A stretch of 64,000 nucleotides of DNA from Pseudomonas sp. Au-Pse12. Its GTDB lineage: Bacteria > Pseudomonadota > Gammaproteobacteria > Pseudomonadales > Pseudomonadaceae. Position 1 is the first letter of the stretch; each line of letters begins with the position of its first letter. This document shows positions 33,826-42,182 of this stretch, in pieces. The stretch is from contig NZ_JAJTTH010000006.1 of NCBI RefSeq assembly GCF_021341665.1, positions 372,001 to 436,000 on the forward strand. Reading direction: 5' to 3'. The notes under the pieces are model-generated. The model was not told where the DNA came from, made no database searches, and saw only the letters and a list, made by a program, of their open reading frames with translations. Both the position numbers and the translations under genes were made by a program.

Positions 33826-35280
33826 CTATTTGACGCTGGCAGGGGCTTTTTTCTTGCGATTGCCGATATGAATCGCCTGGCCATTCACCGCCAGCGCCGC
33901 TTCATGCAGGGCTTCGGACAGGGTCGGATGGGAGAACACCATCATCCCCAGGTCTTCGGCGCTGGTGCCGAACTCCATGCCGATCGCGCCCTCCTGAACC
34001 AGCTCCGCGGCGCCCGGCCCGATCACATGCACGCCAAGCACCCGGTCGCTGGCGGCATCGGCAATCACCTTGACCAGCCCGGCAGTGTCGTTGGCCGCCA
34101 TGGCCCGGCTGCTGGCGGAAAACGGGAAGGTGCCGATGTTCAGCTCGATGCCCTGGGCCTTGAGGGCTTGCTCGGTCTGGCCGACCCAGGCGATTTCCGG
34201 GTGGGTGTAGATCACTGACGGGATCAGCTCGTAATTGAGCGGATGCTGATGGCCAGCCAGGCTCTCGGCCACCATCACCCCCTCCTCCGAAGCCTTGTGC
34301 GCAAGCATCGGGCCGCGCACCACGTCGCCAATGGCAAACACACCGGGGACGCTGGTGCGGCACTGGCCATCGACGTGGATAAAACCGCGCTCGTCCAGTT
34401 GCACGCCGCTGTCGGCGGCCAGCAGATCGGTGGTCAGGGGCCGGCGGCCGACGGCAACGATCAGCCGGTCGAAGGTTTGCTGCCGCTCCTCGCCGGCCTC
34501 GCTGAGGCTGACCCGGACGCTGTCGCCCTGCACTTCGCAAGCGGTCACCCGGGCGCCGAGGCGGATATCCAGGCCCTGTTTGCCGAAAATCTTCCGTGCT
34601 TCCCTGGCGATCTGCACGTCCACTGCCGGCAGGAAGCTGTCGAGGGCTTCGAGCACCGTGACTTCCGCGCCCAGCCGGGCCCAGACCGAACCCAGTTCCA
34701 GGCCGATGACGCCAGCACCGATCACCCCCAGCCGCTTGGGCACGCGGGTGAATTCCAGGGCCCCGGTGGAGTCGACTATCACCTCGCCGGTCAGGGGCGC
34801 CGCGGGAATGTCGATCGGCCGCGAGCCCGGGGCGAGGATGATGTGGCTGGCGCTGATGCGTTGCGTGCTGCCGTCGGCGGCGGTGACCTCCACTTGCCGG
34901 TTGGCCAGCAACTTGCCGTGGCCTTCCAGCAGGGCCACGCCATTGGCCTTGAACAGCGCGGCGATACCGCCATTGAAGTTGCGCACCACGCTGTCCTTGC
35001 GTGCCAGCATGGCCGGAACGTCGATCTGCGGATGGCTGATGCCAATGCCGTGCACGGCCAAGCCGTTGCGCGCTTCGTCATAGTGGTGGGAGCTGTCCAG
35101 CAGCGCCTTGGAAGGAATGCAGCCGACGTTCAGGCAGGTGCCCCCCAGCGCGGTCTTGCCATCCTTGCCCTTGTAGCGCTCGATGCAGACTGTCTTCAGC
35201 CCACGTTGCGCCGCCCGGATGGCCGCGACATAGCCGCCAGGCCCCGCGCCGATAACGATCACATCGTATGGTTCACTCAT
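33826..35280 (-). CDS. lpdA: Dihydrolipoyl dehydrogenase
   Basis: FAD enzyme that reoxidises dihydrolipoyl groups with NAD. The 484-residue protein has the FAD motif GAGPGGYVAA, the redox disulfide GGTCLNVGCIPSKAL, the NAD motif GAGVIGLELGSVW, and the catalytic His-Glu pair in HPTLSEALHEAAL. It is not next to any 2-oxoacid dehydrogenase genes, so it is an additional Lpd of the Lpd3 kind; its partner complex is unknown. It overlaps the upstream hydrolase gene by ATGA. Confidence 0.93.
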   Translation of the reverse strand: MSEPYDVIVIGAGPGGYVAAIRAAQRGLKTVCIERYKGKDGKTALGGTCLNVGCIPSKALLDSSHHYDEARNGLAVHGIGISHPQIDVPAMLARKDSVVRNFNGGIAALFKANGVALLEGHGKLLANRQVEVTAADGSTQRISASHIILAPGSRPIDIPAAPLTGEVIVDSTGALEFTRVPKRLGVIGAGVIGLELGSVWARLGAEVTVLEALDSFLPAVDVQIAREARKIFGKQGLDIRLGARVTACEVQGDSVRVSLSEAGEERQQTFDRLIVAVGRRPLTTDLLAADSGVQLDERGFIHVDGQCRTSVPGVFAIGDVVRGPMLAHKASEEGVMVAESLAGHQHPLNYELIPSVIYTHPEIAWVGQTEQALKAQGIELNIGTFPFSASSRAMAANDTAGLVKVIADAASDRVLGVHVIGPGAAELVQEGAIGMEFGTSAEDLGMMVFSHPTLSEALHEAALAVNGQAIHIGNRKKKAPASVK

Positions 35281-36203
35281 AGGTTGAGGTCCTTTGTGCA
35301 GACGAACTCGACCACGGCCGCCAGGGCCGCGTCGTTCTTGAGGATGTTCAGATGACCGAGCCCGCGGGTCTGTAAAACCAGAGGCCGAGGCAAACGTTCG
35401 GCGAAGGCATGCAGGTCATCTACTGGAATCTCCTGATCCTGCTGGTCGTGCACCAGCAGCACCGGGATGTGCACCTGGCCGCCATAGCCGCTGACCGCCA
35501 GGCTGCGCAGGCCCTTCTGATAGCGCTGCTCCAGCAGCCGTTGCATGCGCTGCCTGACGTTGCCGTTGATCCACAGCAACGCGGCAAAGCGCCGGACCAC
35601 GTTTTCGATATCGGCCGGCGCAGCCACCAGCACCGCCCGCTCGAACCCCTCGCCGGCCCGGGTGCTGAGGGCATAGCCGACGGCAGCGCCGCCCAGGGAG
35701 TGGCCGATCACCGTATCGAAGGGCCCCAGTTGCTGCTGCACCAGGCCGAGCATGCTGACGAAGGTCGGCAGCGAGGCCTGTCGACCACCACTGTCGCCAT
35801 GGCCGATGCAGTCGAAGGACAGCACTTCACAACCTTGCTCCAGCAGCCGCGGGATCAGGTACTGCCACTGGGTACTGGCGCCACTCCAGCCGTGCACCAG
35901 CAGCACCCGGCGGCGGACCTGCGGCGGGGTCCAGCCAAAGCAGCGCAGGTGCCCTTGCGCGGTTTCCAGGTCCTGCACCGTGGCGCCGGGCAAGGTTGAC
36001 GGGAATCGCCGGCGCAGCCGCTGCGGCGTGGTGAACATCTTCAGCGCCCGCACCGCGGCACGCTGGGGAACCAGCCGCGACTCAAGCCAGAAGCGGCACC
36101 GCAGCACCGCCAAAACCCCGTTGTAGAGGCCCTTGAACAGCGCCTTTCTGAAGCGCTTGCGCCGGCGCCTCAAGGGTGCCGACGGTTGTGCGTGAGTCTT
36201 CAT
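35277..36203 (-). CDS. Alpha/beta hydrolase
   Basis: A 308-residue alpha/beta-hydrolase fold protein. The oxyanion HGWSG segment (VLLVHGWSGASTQW) and nucleophile elbow GHSLGG (VIGHSLGGAAVGYA) are clear, with the aspartate in LLVHDQQDQEIP and histidine in RGLGHLNIL completing the triad. The first 55 residues are rich in Arg/Lys. No signal peptide is obvious. ATG at 36203 gives GGAGAG upstream. Middle gene of a minus-strand operon with lpd; the substrate is unknown. Confidence 0.85.
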   Translation of the reverse strand: MKTHAQPSAPLRRRRKRFRKALFKGLYNGVLAVLRCRFWLESRLVPQRAAVRALKMFTTPQRLRRRFPSTLPGATVQDLETAQGHLRCFGWTPPQVRRRVLLVHGWSGASTQWQYLIPRLLEQGCEVLSFDCIGHGDSGGRQASLPTFVSMLGLVQQQLGPFDTVIGHSLGGAAVGYALSTRAGEGFERAVLVAAPADIENVVRRFAALLWINGNVRQRMQRLLEQRYQKGLRSLAVSGYGGQVHIPVLLVHDQQDQEIPVDDLHAFAERLPRPLVLQTRGLGHLNILKNDAALAAVVEFVCTKDLNL

Positions 36204-36232
36204 CTGCCATGCTCTCCGGGCGCTACCGCACC

Positions 36233-36580
36233 TCAACCCTGCTGCACTGGAAACAGCCGCTTCCACCCTGTGCCACCTGGCCTGGTACTGCCCGGCGGCG
36301 TGCGCGGGCGATTGCGCCAGCGCTCGATCAGCGCGCGTCCATGAGCCCGCCCGGCGCGCAATGCCGCCTCGTTGCAGGCGTAATCATTGCCATAGGGCGG
36401 GCAGGCAAAATGCAGCGAAAAACTTGGATGCTGGCCATGCCCGGCCAACCTTCCGACGTAGCTGAACGATGCCTGCGCCGTGCATGAATGAAGATGTGGC
36501 GGACCCGGCTCCTTGATGATCATCAAGTAGATATCGTGGTCGTACCAAGTCTCCCGAAACCAATGACCGGGATAATCCAT
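36233..36580 (-). CDS. Hypothetical 115-residue protein with a perfect ribosome site
   Basis: I do not recognise a family. The protein begins MDYPGHWFRETWYDHDIYLM, is rich in aromatic residues and histidine, and has two cysteines in the middle and a basic C-terminus. What supports it as a real gene is AGGAGGTGA seven bases before the ATG, the best Shine-Dalgarno site in the window, and its position 29 bases before the alpha/beta hydrolase gene in the same direction. It is probably the first gene of the hydrolase-lpd operon. Confidence 0.65.
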   Translation of the reverse strand: MDYPGHWFRETWYDHDIYLMIIKEPGPPHLHSCTAQASFSYVGRLAGHGQHPSFSLHFACPPYGNDYACNEAALRAGRAHGRALIERWRNRPRTPPGSTRPGGTGWKRLFPVQQG

Positions 36581-36683
36581 GTTTCACCTCCTTGTGTTTT
36601 TTGCCGAGCCGATCAGCGCCTGAACGCAACCGGCGCAACGCCAATTTCGGCGCTTGGGCCCTGTAACGACCCAGCAGAAGCAC

Positions 36684-38279
36684 TCACTTTTGCTTCGCCC
36701 CCGGCTCTGTCAGCGCCGGGGGCACCTTGCACAACGGCACCAGCAACAGCGCCGCCACGAACATCAGCGCCATCAACTGGAATACCTCGCCAAACGCCAG
36801 GGTCAGGGCCTCGCGCCCCACCAGCCGACCGAAAATCCCCTGGGCCATGAGCAACGCGTGGCTGGGGTCCGGGGTGTCGGCGGCCATCTTCAGCGCCAAC
36901 TGGCCCATGAACTCCTGCGCGGCGAGAGCCTGGCTCCCCAGCGACTCGGACAAGCGCAGGAACTGGGCCCGGGTATCGTCCTGCAGCCAGGTGTTGACCG
37001 TGGCAATGCCAATGGCCCCGCCCAGGTTGCGCATCAGGTTGAACAGCCCGGAAGCCTGGCGCAGTTCAGTTCCCTGGAACGAACCCAGGGCCATGTTCAC
37101 GCTCGGCACGATGCACAGCATCAGGAACAGGCCGCGCGCCACTTGCGGCACCAGCCACTCATCGAAGCCCCAGTTGGAAGTGACCCGGGAGGTCAACCAC
37201 AGGCTCAACGCCAGGCCCAGGAACCCCACTGAAATGATCAGGCGCCGATCGACTTTCTCCGAGGCGCGAGCAGCAATGATCGTACTGACCAACTGCCCGA
37301 TGCCGACGACAAACACCGTGGTGCCGATTTCCAGGCTATCGAAGCCACGCACTCGTCCGAGGAACACCGGCACCAGGTACGTCGAGGAATACAGACCAAA
37401 GCCGATCACCAGGTTCAGCAGGCAGGCAATGGCAAACGTGCGGTCGCGGAACGGCCCCAGCGACACGAGCGGATTGTTCGAATACAACGAGCGCTCGATG
37501 AACAAGCCAAAGGACACCAGGGAAACCCAGGCTGCGATGACGATCCCGCTGTCGCTGAACCAGTCCTTGCGCGGCCCCTCCTCCAGCACGTATTCGAAGC
37601 ACCCCAGGGCCAGCGCCATGGCGACAAAATGCAGCCAGTCGATGCGCCGCAGCAGGGCCAGGTCGGGGCGGTCGACGTCGATCAGCAACGCCGCGCCCAT
37701 GCAGATCAGCAGCCCCGGCAGCACGTTGATAAAGAAGATCCAGCGCCAGTCCAGGTAGAAGGTCACCAGGCCGCCCACGGTGGGGCCCAAGGTCGGTGCC
37801 AACACCGCAGTCATGCCGAGGATCGCCGGGACCATCGCCCGCTGCTTGCCTTCGAACAACACGAAACCCACGGCGAATACCGTGGGCACCATCGCCCCGC
37901 CGGCAAAGCCTTGCAAAGCCCGCAGCACGATCATCGACTCGATGTTCCAGGCCAGGCCGCAGCCCACGCTGAACAAGGTGAAGAACGCCGCACTGGCGGC
38001 GAACAGCCAGCGGGTGGAAAGCGCCTGGGCGAGAAACGCCGAGAAGGGAATCATGATCAGTTCGGCGATCAGGTAAGCCGTCTGTACCCAGCTCACTTCA
38101 TCAGGGCCGGCACTGAGCCCGGCCTGCACATCGTTGAGCGAAGCCGCGACGATCTGGATGTCGATCAGCGCCATGAACATGCCAAAGGCCATGATCGTGA
38201 AGACCAGAAATTTCCGTTTTGTCGAATGCTGCCCAGGCTCGAGGCCCGCATCGGAAAGGTCAGTTGCGCTCGTCGTCAC
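36684..38279 (-). CDS. DHA2-family MFS efflux transporter (EmrB-like)
   Basis: A 531-residue drug:H+ antiporter with about 14 membrane segments, typical of DHA2. Motifs include IMAFGMFMALIDIQIVAASL in the first helix and GFAGGAMVPTVFAVGF, matching motif C of the family. It is paired with the divergent HlyD protein 76 bases away; together they should form an EmrAB-TolC-type pump. GTG at 38279 is preferred over earlier starts because GGGAAG precedes it and the extra N-terminal segment is unlike the family. Confidence 0.9.
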   Translation of the reverse strand: MTTSATDLSDAGLEPGQHSTKRKFLVFTIMAFGMFMALIDIQIVAASLNDVQAGLSAGPDEVSWVQTAYLIAELIMIPFSAFLAQALSTRWLFAASAAFFTLFSVGCGLAWNIESMIVLRALQGFAGGAMVPTVFAVGFVLFEGKQRAMVPAILGMTAVLAPTLGPTVGGLVTFYLDWRWIFFINVLPGLLICMGAALLIDVDRPDLALLRRIDWLHFVAMALALGCFEYVLEEGPRKDWFSDSGIVIAAWVSLVSFGLFIERSLYSNNPLVSLGPFRDRTFAIACLLNLVIGFGLYSSTYLVPVFLGRVRGFDSLEIGTTVFVVGIGQLVSTIIAARASEKVDRRLIISVGFLGLALSLWLTSRVTSNWGFDEWLVPQVARGLFLMLCIVPSVNMALGSFQGTELRQASGLFNLMRNLGGAIGIATVNTWLQDDTRAQFLRLSESLGSQALAAQEFMGQLALKMAADTPDPSHALLMAQGIFGRLVGREALTLAFGEVFQLMALMFVAALLLVPLCKVPPALTEPGAKQK

Positions 38280-38318
38280 GGTAGGTGCTTCCCTGTGGTA
38301 TTGCGACCGACATATGAA

Positions 38319-38334
38319 TATTATGATCGTAATA
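38319..38334. promoter_or_regulatory. Near-perfect palindrome TATTATGATCGTAATA
   Basis: A 16-base inverted repeat in the 76-base gap between the divergent MFS and HlyD genes; only one base pair is off symmetry. It overlaps possible promoter elements for both genes. Probably a repressor site for a MarR- or TetR-type regulator, though none is encoded adjacent. Confidence 0.5.
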
Positions 38335-38355
38335 CAAACCGCATGGAGCTTCAAC

Positions 38356-39558
38356 ATGGAGCAGAGCACCCAGACTCAGAACGCCATCCTGCAAGCCGCC
38401 CAGGAGGCCGAGACGCCGCCCAAACGCTCCAGGCGCCCACTGATCGCCGGCGCAGTCGCCCTGACGCTGGTGGCGGTCGGAGCGGGCTGGGTGTTGCTGG
38501 CACCGTCGACGGAAGCCACGGACGATGCCTACATCGCCGCCAACGCCACCTCCGTCGCGCCACGGGTCCACGGACTGGTGACACAGGTGCTGGTCAAGGA
38601 TCACCAGCCGGTCAGCGCCGGCCAGCCGCTGGTGCGCATCGACAGCGAAGCGTTCGACAGCCGGGTGACCCTGGCCGAAGGCGATCTGGCGGACAGCCAG
38701 GCACAGGTCGCCCTGGCCGAAGCCGCGCTGACCATCCAGGACGCCGAACAGCGCCTGGCCAGCGCCCGCGTGCTGGCCGCGCGAACGGCCATCCGCACCA
38801 ACCAGGCCGAATCCAGGCGCGCCGGCGCGGAACGCAATCGCTTCGATACCCTGGTCAGCACCGGCGCCGTGGCACGCAACGAAGTGGAGAAATACAGCAC
38901 CCGGGCCATCTCGGCGGAACAGGGGCTGGCCTATGCCCAGGCCATGCTGCAAGTGGCCGAAAACAACCTGGCGGTCACGGCTGCGCAACGCCAACGCCTG
39001 CAAGCCCAGTTGCAGATGGCCAGGGCCAAGGGGGTGACTGCCCAGGCGCGCCTGGCGCTGGCGCAACAGGACCTGCGCCACACCACCGTCTATGCACCGA
39101 TGGACGGCACCGTCGGCAATCGGCAGGTCCAGGTTGGCGACTACGTGCAGCCGGGCTCGCGCCTGCTGACTCTGGTGCCGCTGCACGAGCTCTATGTGCT
39201 GGCCCATTTCAAGGAAACCCAGACCCAGCACATGCACCCGGGGCAATCGACGCGGATCAACATCGATGCGCTACCGGGCGTCAGCATCACCGGCACCGTG
39301 GAAAGCCTGGCACCCGGCTCGGGCTCGACCTTCGCCCTGCTGCCCTTCGAACCGGGCACCGGCAACTTCACCAAGATCGTCCAGCGGGTGCCGGTGCGCA
39401 TTCGCTTCGACGCCCATCAGCCCGGGCTCGAACGCTTGCGGCCGGGCCTGTCGGTAACCGCCAGGGTTGCCCTGGATGATGCGCACGAGCGCGCCGTTGC
39501 CAGCCGCCCAGCCACGCTGCAAATCGACACCACGCTCGCGGGCACGACCCCGCCATGA
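38356..39558 (+). CDS. HlyD-family efflux periplasmic adaptor (EmrA-like)
   Basis: A 400-residue membrane-fusion protein: a short cytoplasmic tail, one membrane segment (LIAGAVALTLVAVGAGWVLL), a lipoyl/barrel-sandwich half (APRVHGLVTQVLVKDHQPVS), a long coiled coil rich in Ala/Gln/Glu, and the second half (VYAPMDGTVGNRQVQVGDYV). Partner of the divergent EmrB-like MFS protein; the outer-membrane channel would be encoded elsewhere. The ATG at 38356 follows GGAG. Confidence 0.9.
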   Translation: MEQSTQTQNAILQAAQEAETPPKRSRRPLIAGAVALTLVAVGAGWVLLAPSTEATDDAYIAANATSVAPRVHGLVTQVLVKDHQPVSAGQPLVRIDSEAFDSRVTLAEGDLADSQAQVALAEAALTIQDAEQRLASARVLAARTAIRTNQAESRRAGAERNRFDTLVSTGAVARNEVEKYSTRAISAEQGLAYAQAMLQVAENNLAVTAAQRQRLQAQLQMARAKGVTAQARLALAQQDLRHTTVYAPMDGTVGNRQVQVGDYVQPGSRLLTLVPLHELYVLAHFKETQTQHMHPGQSTRINIDALPGVSITGTVESLAPGSGSTFALLPFEPGTGNFTKIVQRVPVRIRFDAHQPGLERLRPGLSVTARVALDDAHERAVASRPATLQIDTTLAGTTPP

Positions 39559-39594
39559 AAAACAGCCCCCGGCAGATCACTCTGCCGGGGGCTG
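39558..39594 (-). terminator. Rho-independent terminator, minus strand
   Basis: A 14-base stem CAGCCCCCGGCAGA/TCTGCCGGGGGCTG with a four-base loop, followed on the minus strand by five Ts. It ends the aldo/keto reductase transcript. It begins at the last base of the HlyD stop codon and may also slow plus-strand transcription. Confidence 0.85.
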
Positions 39595-39620
39595 CTGCGT
39601 GAACACGCCACCCAACGCGG

Positions 39621-40658
39621 CTATTGCGCGGTCGAGGGTTTCTCCCACAGGTTGATGCGCCCTTCTTTGGCGAAATGATCGATTTGCGCCAGCTCCTCGA
39701 CGCTGAAACTCAGGTTCTGCAGCGCCCCGACGTTCTCGACAATCTGCTGCGGCCGGCTGGCGCCAATCAGCGCCGAGGTCACCCGCGGGTCGCGCAGGGT
39801 CCAGGCCAGGGCCAGTTGCGCCAGGCTCTGGCCACGGTTCCTGGCGATCTCGTTGAGTGCACGGACATGGGCGATATTCGCCTCCGACAAGTGCGACGCC
39901 TGCAACGAACCGCCACCCGGGCGATTGATCCGCGCATCTTCGGGAATGCCATTGAGGTACTTGTCGGTGAGCAGGCCCTGAGCCAGAGGGGTAAAGGCGA
40001 TGACCCCGGCGCCCAGCTCCTCGGTGGTGTCCAGCAGGTCTTTCTCGACCCAGCGATTGAGCATGTTGTAGGCCGGCTGGTGAATCAGCAGCGGCACTTT
40101 CCACTCCTTGAGCAACGCGGCCATTTCCCGGGTCTTGCTCCCCGAGTAGGAAGAAATGCCGATATACAGCGCCTTGCCCTGCTGCACCGCGGTGGCCAGG
40201 GCGCTGGCGGTTTCCTCCAGCGGCGTATCGGGGTCGAAGCGGTGGGAATAGAAGATATCCACATAGTCCAGGCCCAGGCGCTGCAGGCTCTGGTCAAGGC
40301 TGGCGAGCACGTACTTGCGTGAGCCGCCGCCCTGTCCGTAAGGCCCGGGCCACATGTCCCAACCGGCCTTGCTGGAGATGATCAACTCATCGCGATAGGC
40401 CTTGAAATCCTCGCGCAGCAGACGGCCGAAGTTGATCTCGGCACTGCCGTAGGGCGGGCCATAGTTGTTGGCCAGGTCGAAGTGGTTGATCCCCAGGTCA
40501 AAGGCCGTGCGCAGCAAGGCGCGCTGGGTGTCGATCGGCGTGCTGTCGCCAAAGTTGTGCCAAAGCCCCAGGGACAGGGCCGGCAGCACCAGGCCACTGC
40601 GGCCGACGCGGCGATAGGGAATGGCGTCGTAACGATTTTCGGCAGCGATGTAAGTCAT
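39621..40658 (-). CDS. Aldo/keto reductase, L-glyceraldehyde 3-phosphate reductase type
   Basis: A 345-residue NADPH-dependent aldo/keto reductase close to E. coli YghZ (Gpr). Catalytic Asp and Tyr are in HFDLANNYGPPYGSAE, the lysine in LIISSKAGWDMWPGPYGQGG and the histidine in DIFYSHRFDPDTP; NADP-binding residues are near ALIGASRPQQIVEN. The YghZ-specific GWDMWPGPYG stretch supports this subgroup. It is last in a minus-strand group with a flavin monooxygenase and a TonB receptor, and is followed by a strong terminator. Confidence 0.9.
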   Translation of the reverse strand: MTYIAAENRYDAIPYRRVGRSGLVLPALSLGLWHNFGDSTPIDTQRALLRTAFDLGINHFDLANNYGPPYGSAEINFGRLLREDFKAYRDELIISSKAGWDMWPGPYGQGGGSRKYVLASLDQSLQRLGLDYVDIFYSHRFDPDTPLEETASALATAVQQGKALYIGISSYSGSKTREMAALLKEWKVPLLIHQPAYNMLNRWVEKDLLDTTEELGAGVIAFTPLAQGLLTDKYLNGIPEDARINRPGGGSLQASHLSEANIAHVRALNEIARNRGQSLAQLALAWTLRDPRVTSALIGASRPQQIVENVGALQNLSFSVEELAQIDHFAKEGRINLWEKPSTAQ

Positions 40659-40714
40659 CGAATCCTCTCTAGGTCAGGTCTTTGCAAAACAACGAACGTC
40701 GATCAATGCGCCCC

Positions 40715-40740
40715 CAGGCGCCGGCGTGCCGGCTCCTGCA
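40715..40740. repeat. REP-like palindrome, degenerate family A
   Basis: GGCGCCGGCGTGCCGGCTCC in the gap between the aldo/keto reductase and the flavin monooxygenase genes. The loop differs from the standard AA. Confidence 0.45.
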
Positions 40741-40751
40741 GCAGGCGGTGG

Positions 40752-42080
40752 TTACACAAACTGATTCTTCGGCCGTGCCAGCCCCAGGTTCTCGCGCAGC
40801 GTGCGGCCCTCGTATTCCGTTCTGAACAGCCCGCGCCGCTGCAGTTCCGGAATCACCCCCACCGCAAAATCCCGCAGGCCGCCCGGCAGATGCGGCACCA
40901 GCACATTGAAGCCGTCGGCCGCGCCCTCCTCGAACCAGGCCTGCAGTTCGTCGGCAATCTGCGCGGGCGTACCGATCAGGCTGTAGTGCCCACGCCCGCC
41001 GGCAATCTTGCGCCCCAGCTGAGCCAGGGTCAGGTTGTCCTTGCCGGCCAGTTCGGTGAGCAACTGCTGGCGGCTCTGCTGGCCACTCTCGGTCAGGGGC
41101 AACGGCGGCAACGGCCCATCCAGCGGATAACCGGACAAATCGAAATTGCCCAGCATCCGCCCGAGCAGGGCCACCCCCACTTCAGGTTCCACCAGCGCCT
41201 GCAACGATTCGAATTTCTCCCGGGCCTGGCTTTCGCTGTCGCCCACCACCACGAACACCCCGGGCATGATTTTCAGCGATTCCGTACTACGATCGTACTG
41301 CTTGAGACGCCCTTTCAGGTCCGCATAAAAAGCCTGTGCAGCGGCCAGGGAAGGCTGCGCGGTGAACACCACTTCAGCGGTCTGCGCCGCCAACTGACGA
41401 CCGCTCTCGGAAGAGCCGGCCTGCACGATCACCGGGTAACCCTGCGGTGGGCGCGGCACATTCAAAGGCCCTTTGACCTGGAAGAATTCGCCGCTATGGC
41501 CCAGTAAATGCTGCTTGTTCGGGTCGAAATACTCACCAGTGGCCTTGTTCCGGACAAAGGCGTCGTCCTCCCAGCTGTCCCAGAGCCCGGTGACCACCTG
41601 ATGGAACTCCCGGGCCCTGCGATACCGTTCGGCATGCCCGAAATGTTCATCCCGCCCGAAATTCTGCGCTTCGGTGGCATTGTCCGACGTCACCAGGTTC
41701 CACCCCGCCCGGCCCCCTGAAAGATGGTCCAGCGAAGCGAATTTACGTGCTACGTGGTACGGTACGTTATAGCTCGTAGTGCTAGTGGCAATAAGCCCTA
41801 TCCGCTCGGTCACGGCCGCCAGGGCCGACAGCAACGTCAAGGGTTCGAAGTAATCGGAACGGGCCATGCGGCTGGCGATGGTGCCGGTAGGCGCTGCCAG
41901 GCTGTCGGCAACGAACAGTGCATCGAAGCGCGCGGCCTCGGCGATCTGCGCCAGTTCTTTATAGACCGCAAAGTCCAGTCCTGCCTGGGCCAGCACCTGC
42001 GGATGACGCCAGGCGGCAACGTGGTGACCGGTGGCCATGAGAAAGGCGCCGAGCTTGAGCTGGCGAGTGGAACGAGACAT
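40752..42080 (-). CDS. LLM-class flavin monooxygenase (NtaA/SnaA/SoxA family)
   Basis: A 442-residue bacterial-luciferase-like monooxygenase that uses FMNH2 supplied by a separate reductase. Family wording includes LDFAVYKELAQIAEAARFDA, the FMN-binding LIATSTTSYNVPYHVARKFA and SLDHLSGGRAGWNLVTSDN, and GYPVIVQAGSSESGR. The family oxidises compounds such as nitrilotriacetate, pristinamycin precursors or sulfur heterocycles; the substrate here is unknown. ATG at 42080 follows CAGGAG. It lies 103 bases downstream of a TonB receptor gene and is probably co-regulated with it. Confidence 0.9.
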   Translation of the reverse strand: MSRSTRQLKLGAFLMATGHHVAAWRHPQVLAQAGLDFAVYKELAQIAEAARFDALFVADSLAAPTGTIASRMARSDYFEPLTLLSALAAVTERIGLIATSTTSYNVPYHVARKFASLDHLSGGRAGWNLVTSDNATEAQNFGRDEHFGHAERYRRAREFHQVVTGLWDSWEDDAFVRNKATGEYFDPNKQHLLGHSGEFFQVKGPLNVPRPPQGYPVIVQAGSSESGRQLAAQTAEVVFTAQPSLAAAQAFYADLKGRLKQYDRSTESLKIMPGVFVVVGDSESQAREKFESLQALVEPEVGVALLGRMLGNFDLSGYPLDGPLPPLPLTESGQQSRQQLLTELAGKDNLTLAQLGRKIAGGRGHYSLIGTPAQIADELQAWFEEGAADGFNVLVPHLPGGLRDFAVGVIPELQRRGLFRTEYEGRTLRENLGLARPKNQFV

Positions 42081-42122
42081 GAGCAACTCCTGTTTCACAC
42101 TGCAAAAAAACACCCTCCGCAA

Positions 42123-42178
42123 CAGCTGGCTTGCCAGCGCAAGCGCCCGCAAGGCCCGTGGCAAGCCGGCACCTGCAA
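42123..42178. repeat. Palindromic spacer between TonB receptor and monooxygenase genes
   Basis: GCTGGCTTGCCAGC (42125-42138) is an exact short palindrome, followed by a degenerate GGCAAGCCGGCACC. Belongs to the REP-like sequences of the window. Confidence 0.45.
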
Positions 42179-42182
42179 AGGG

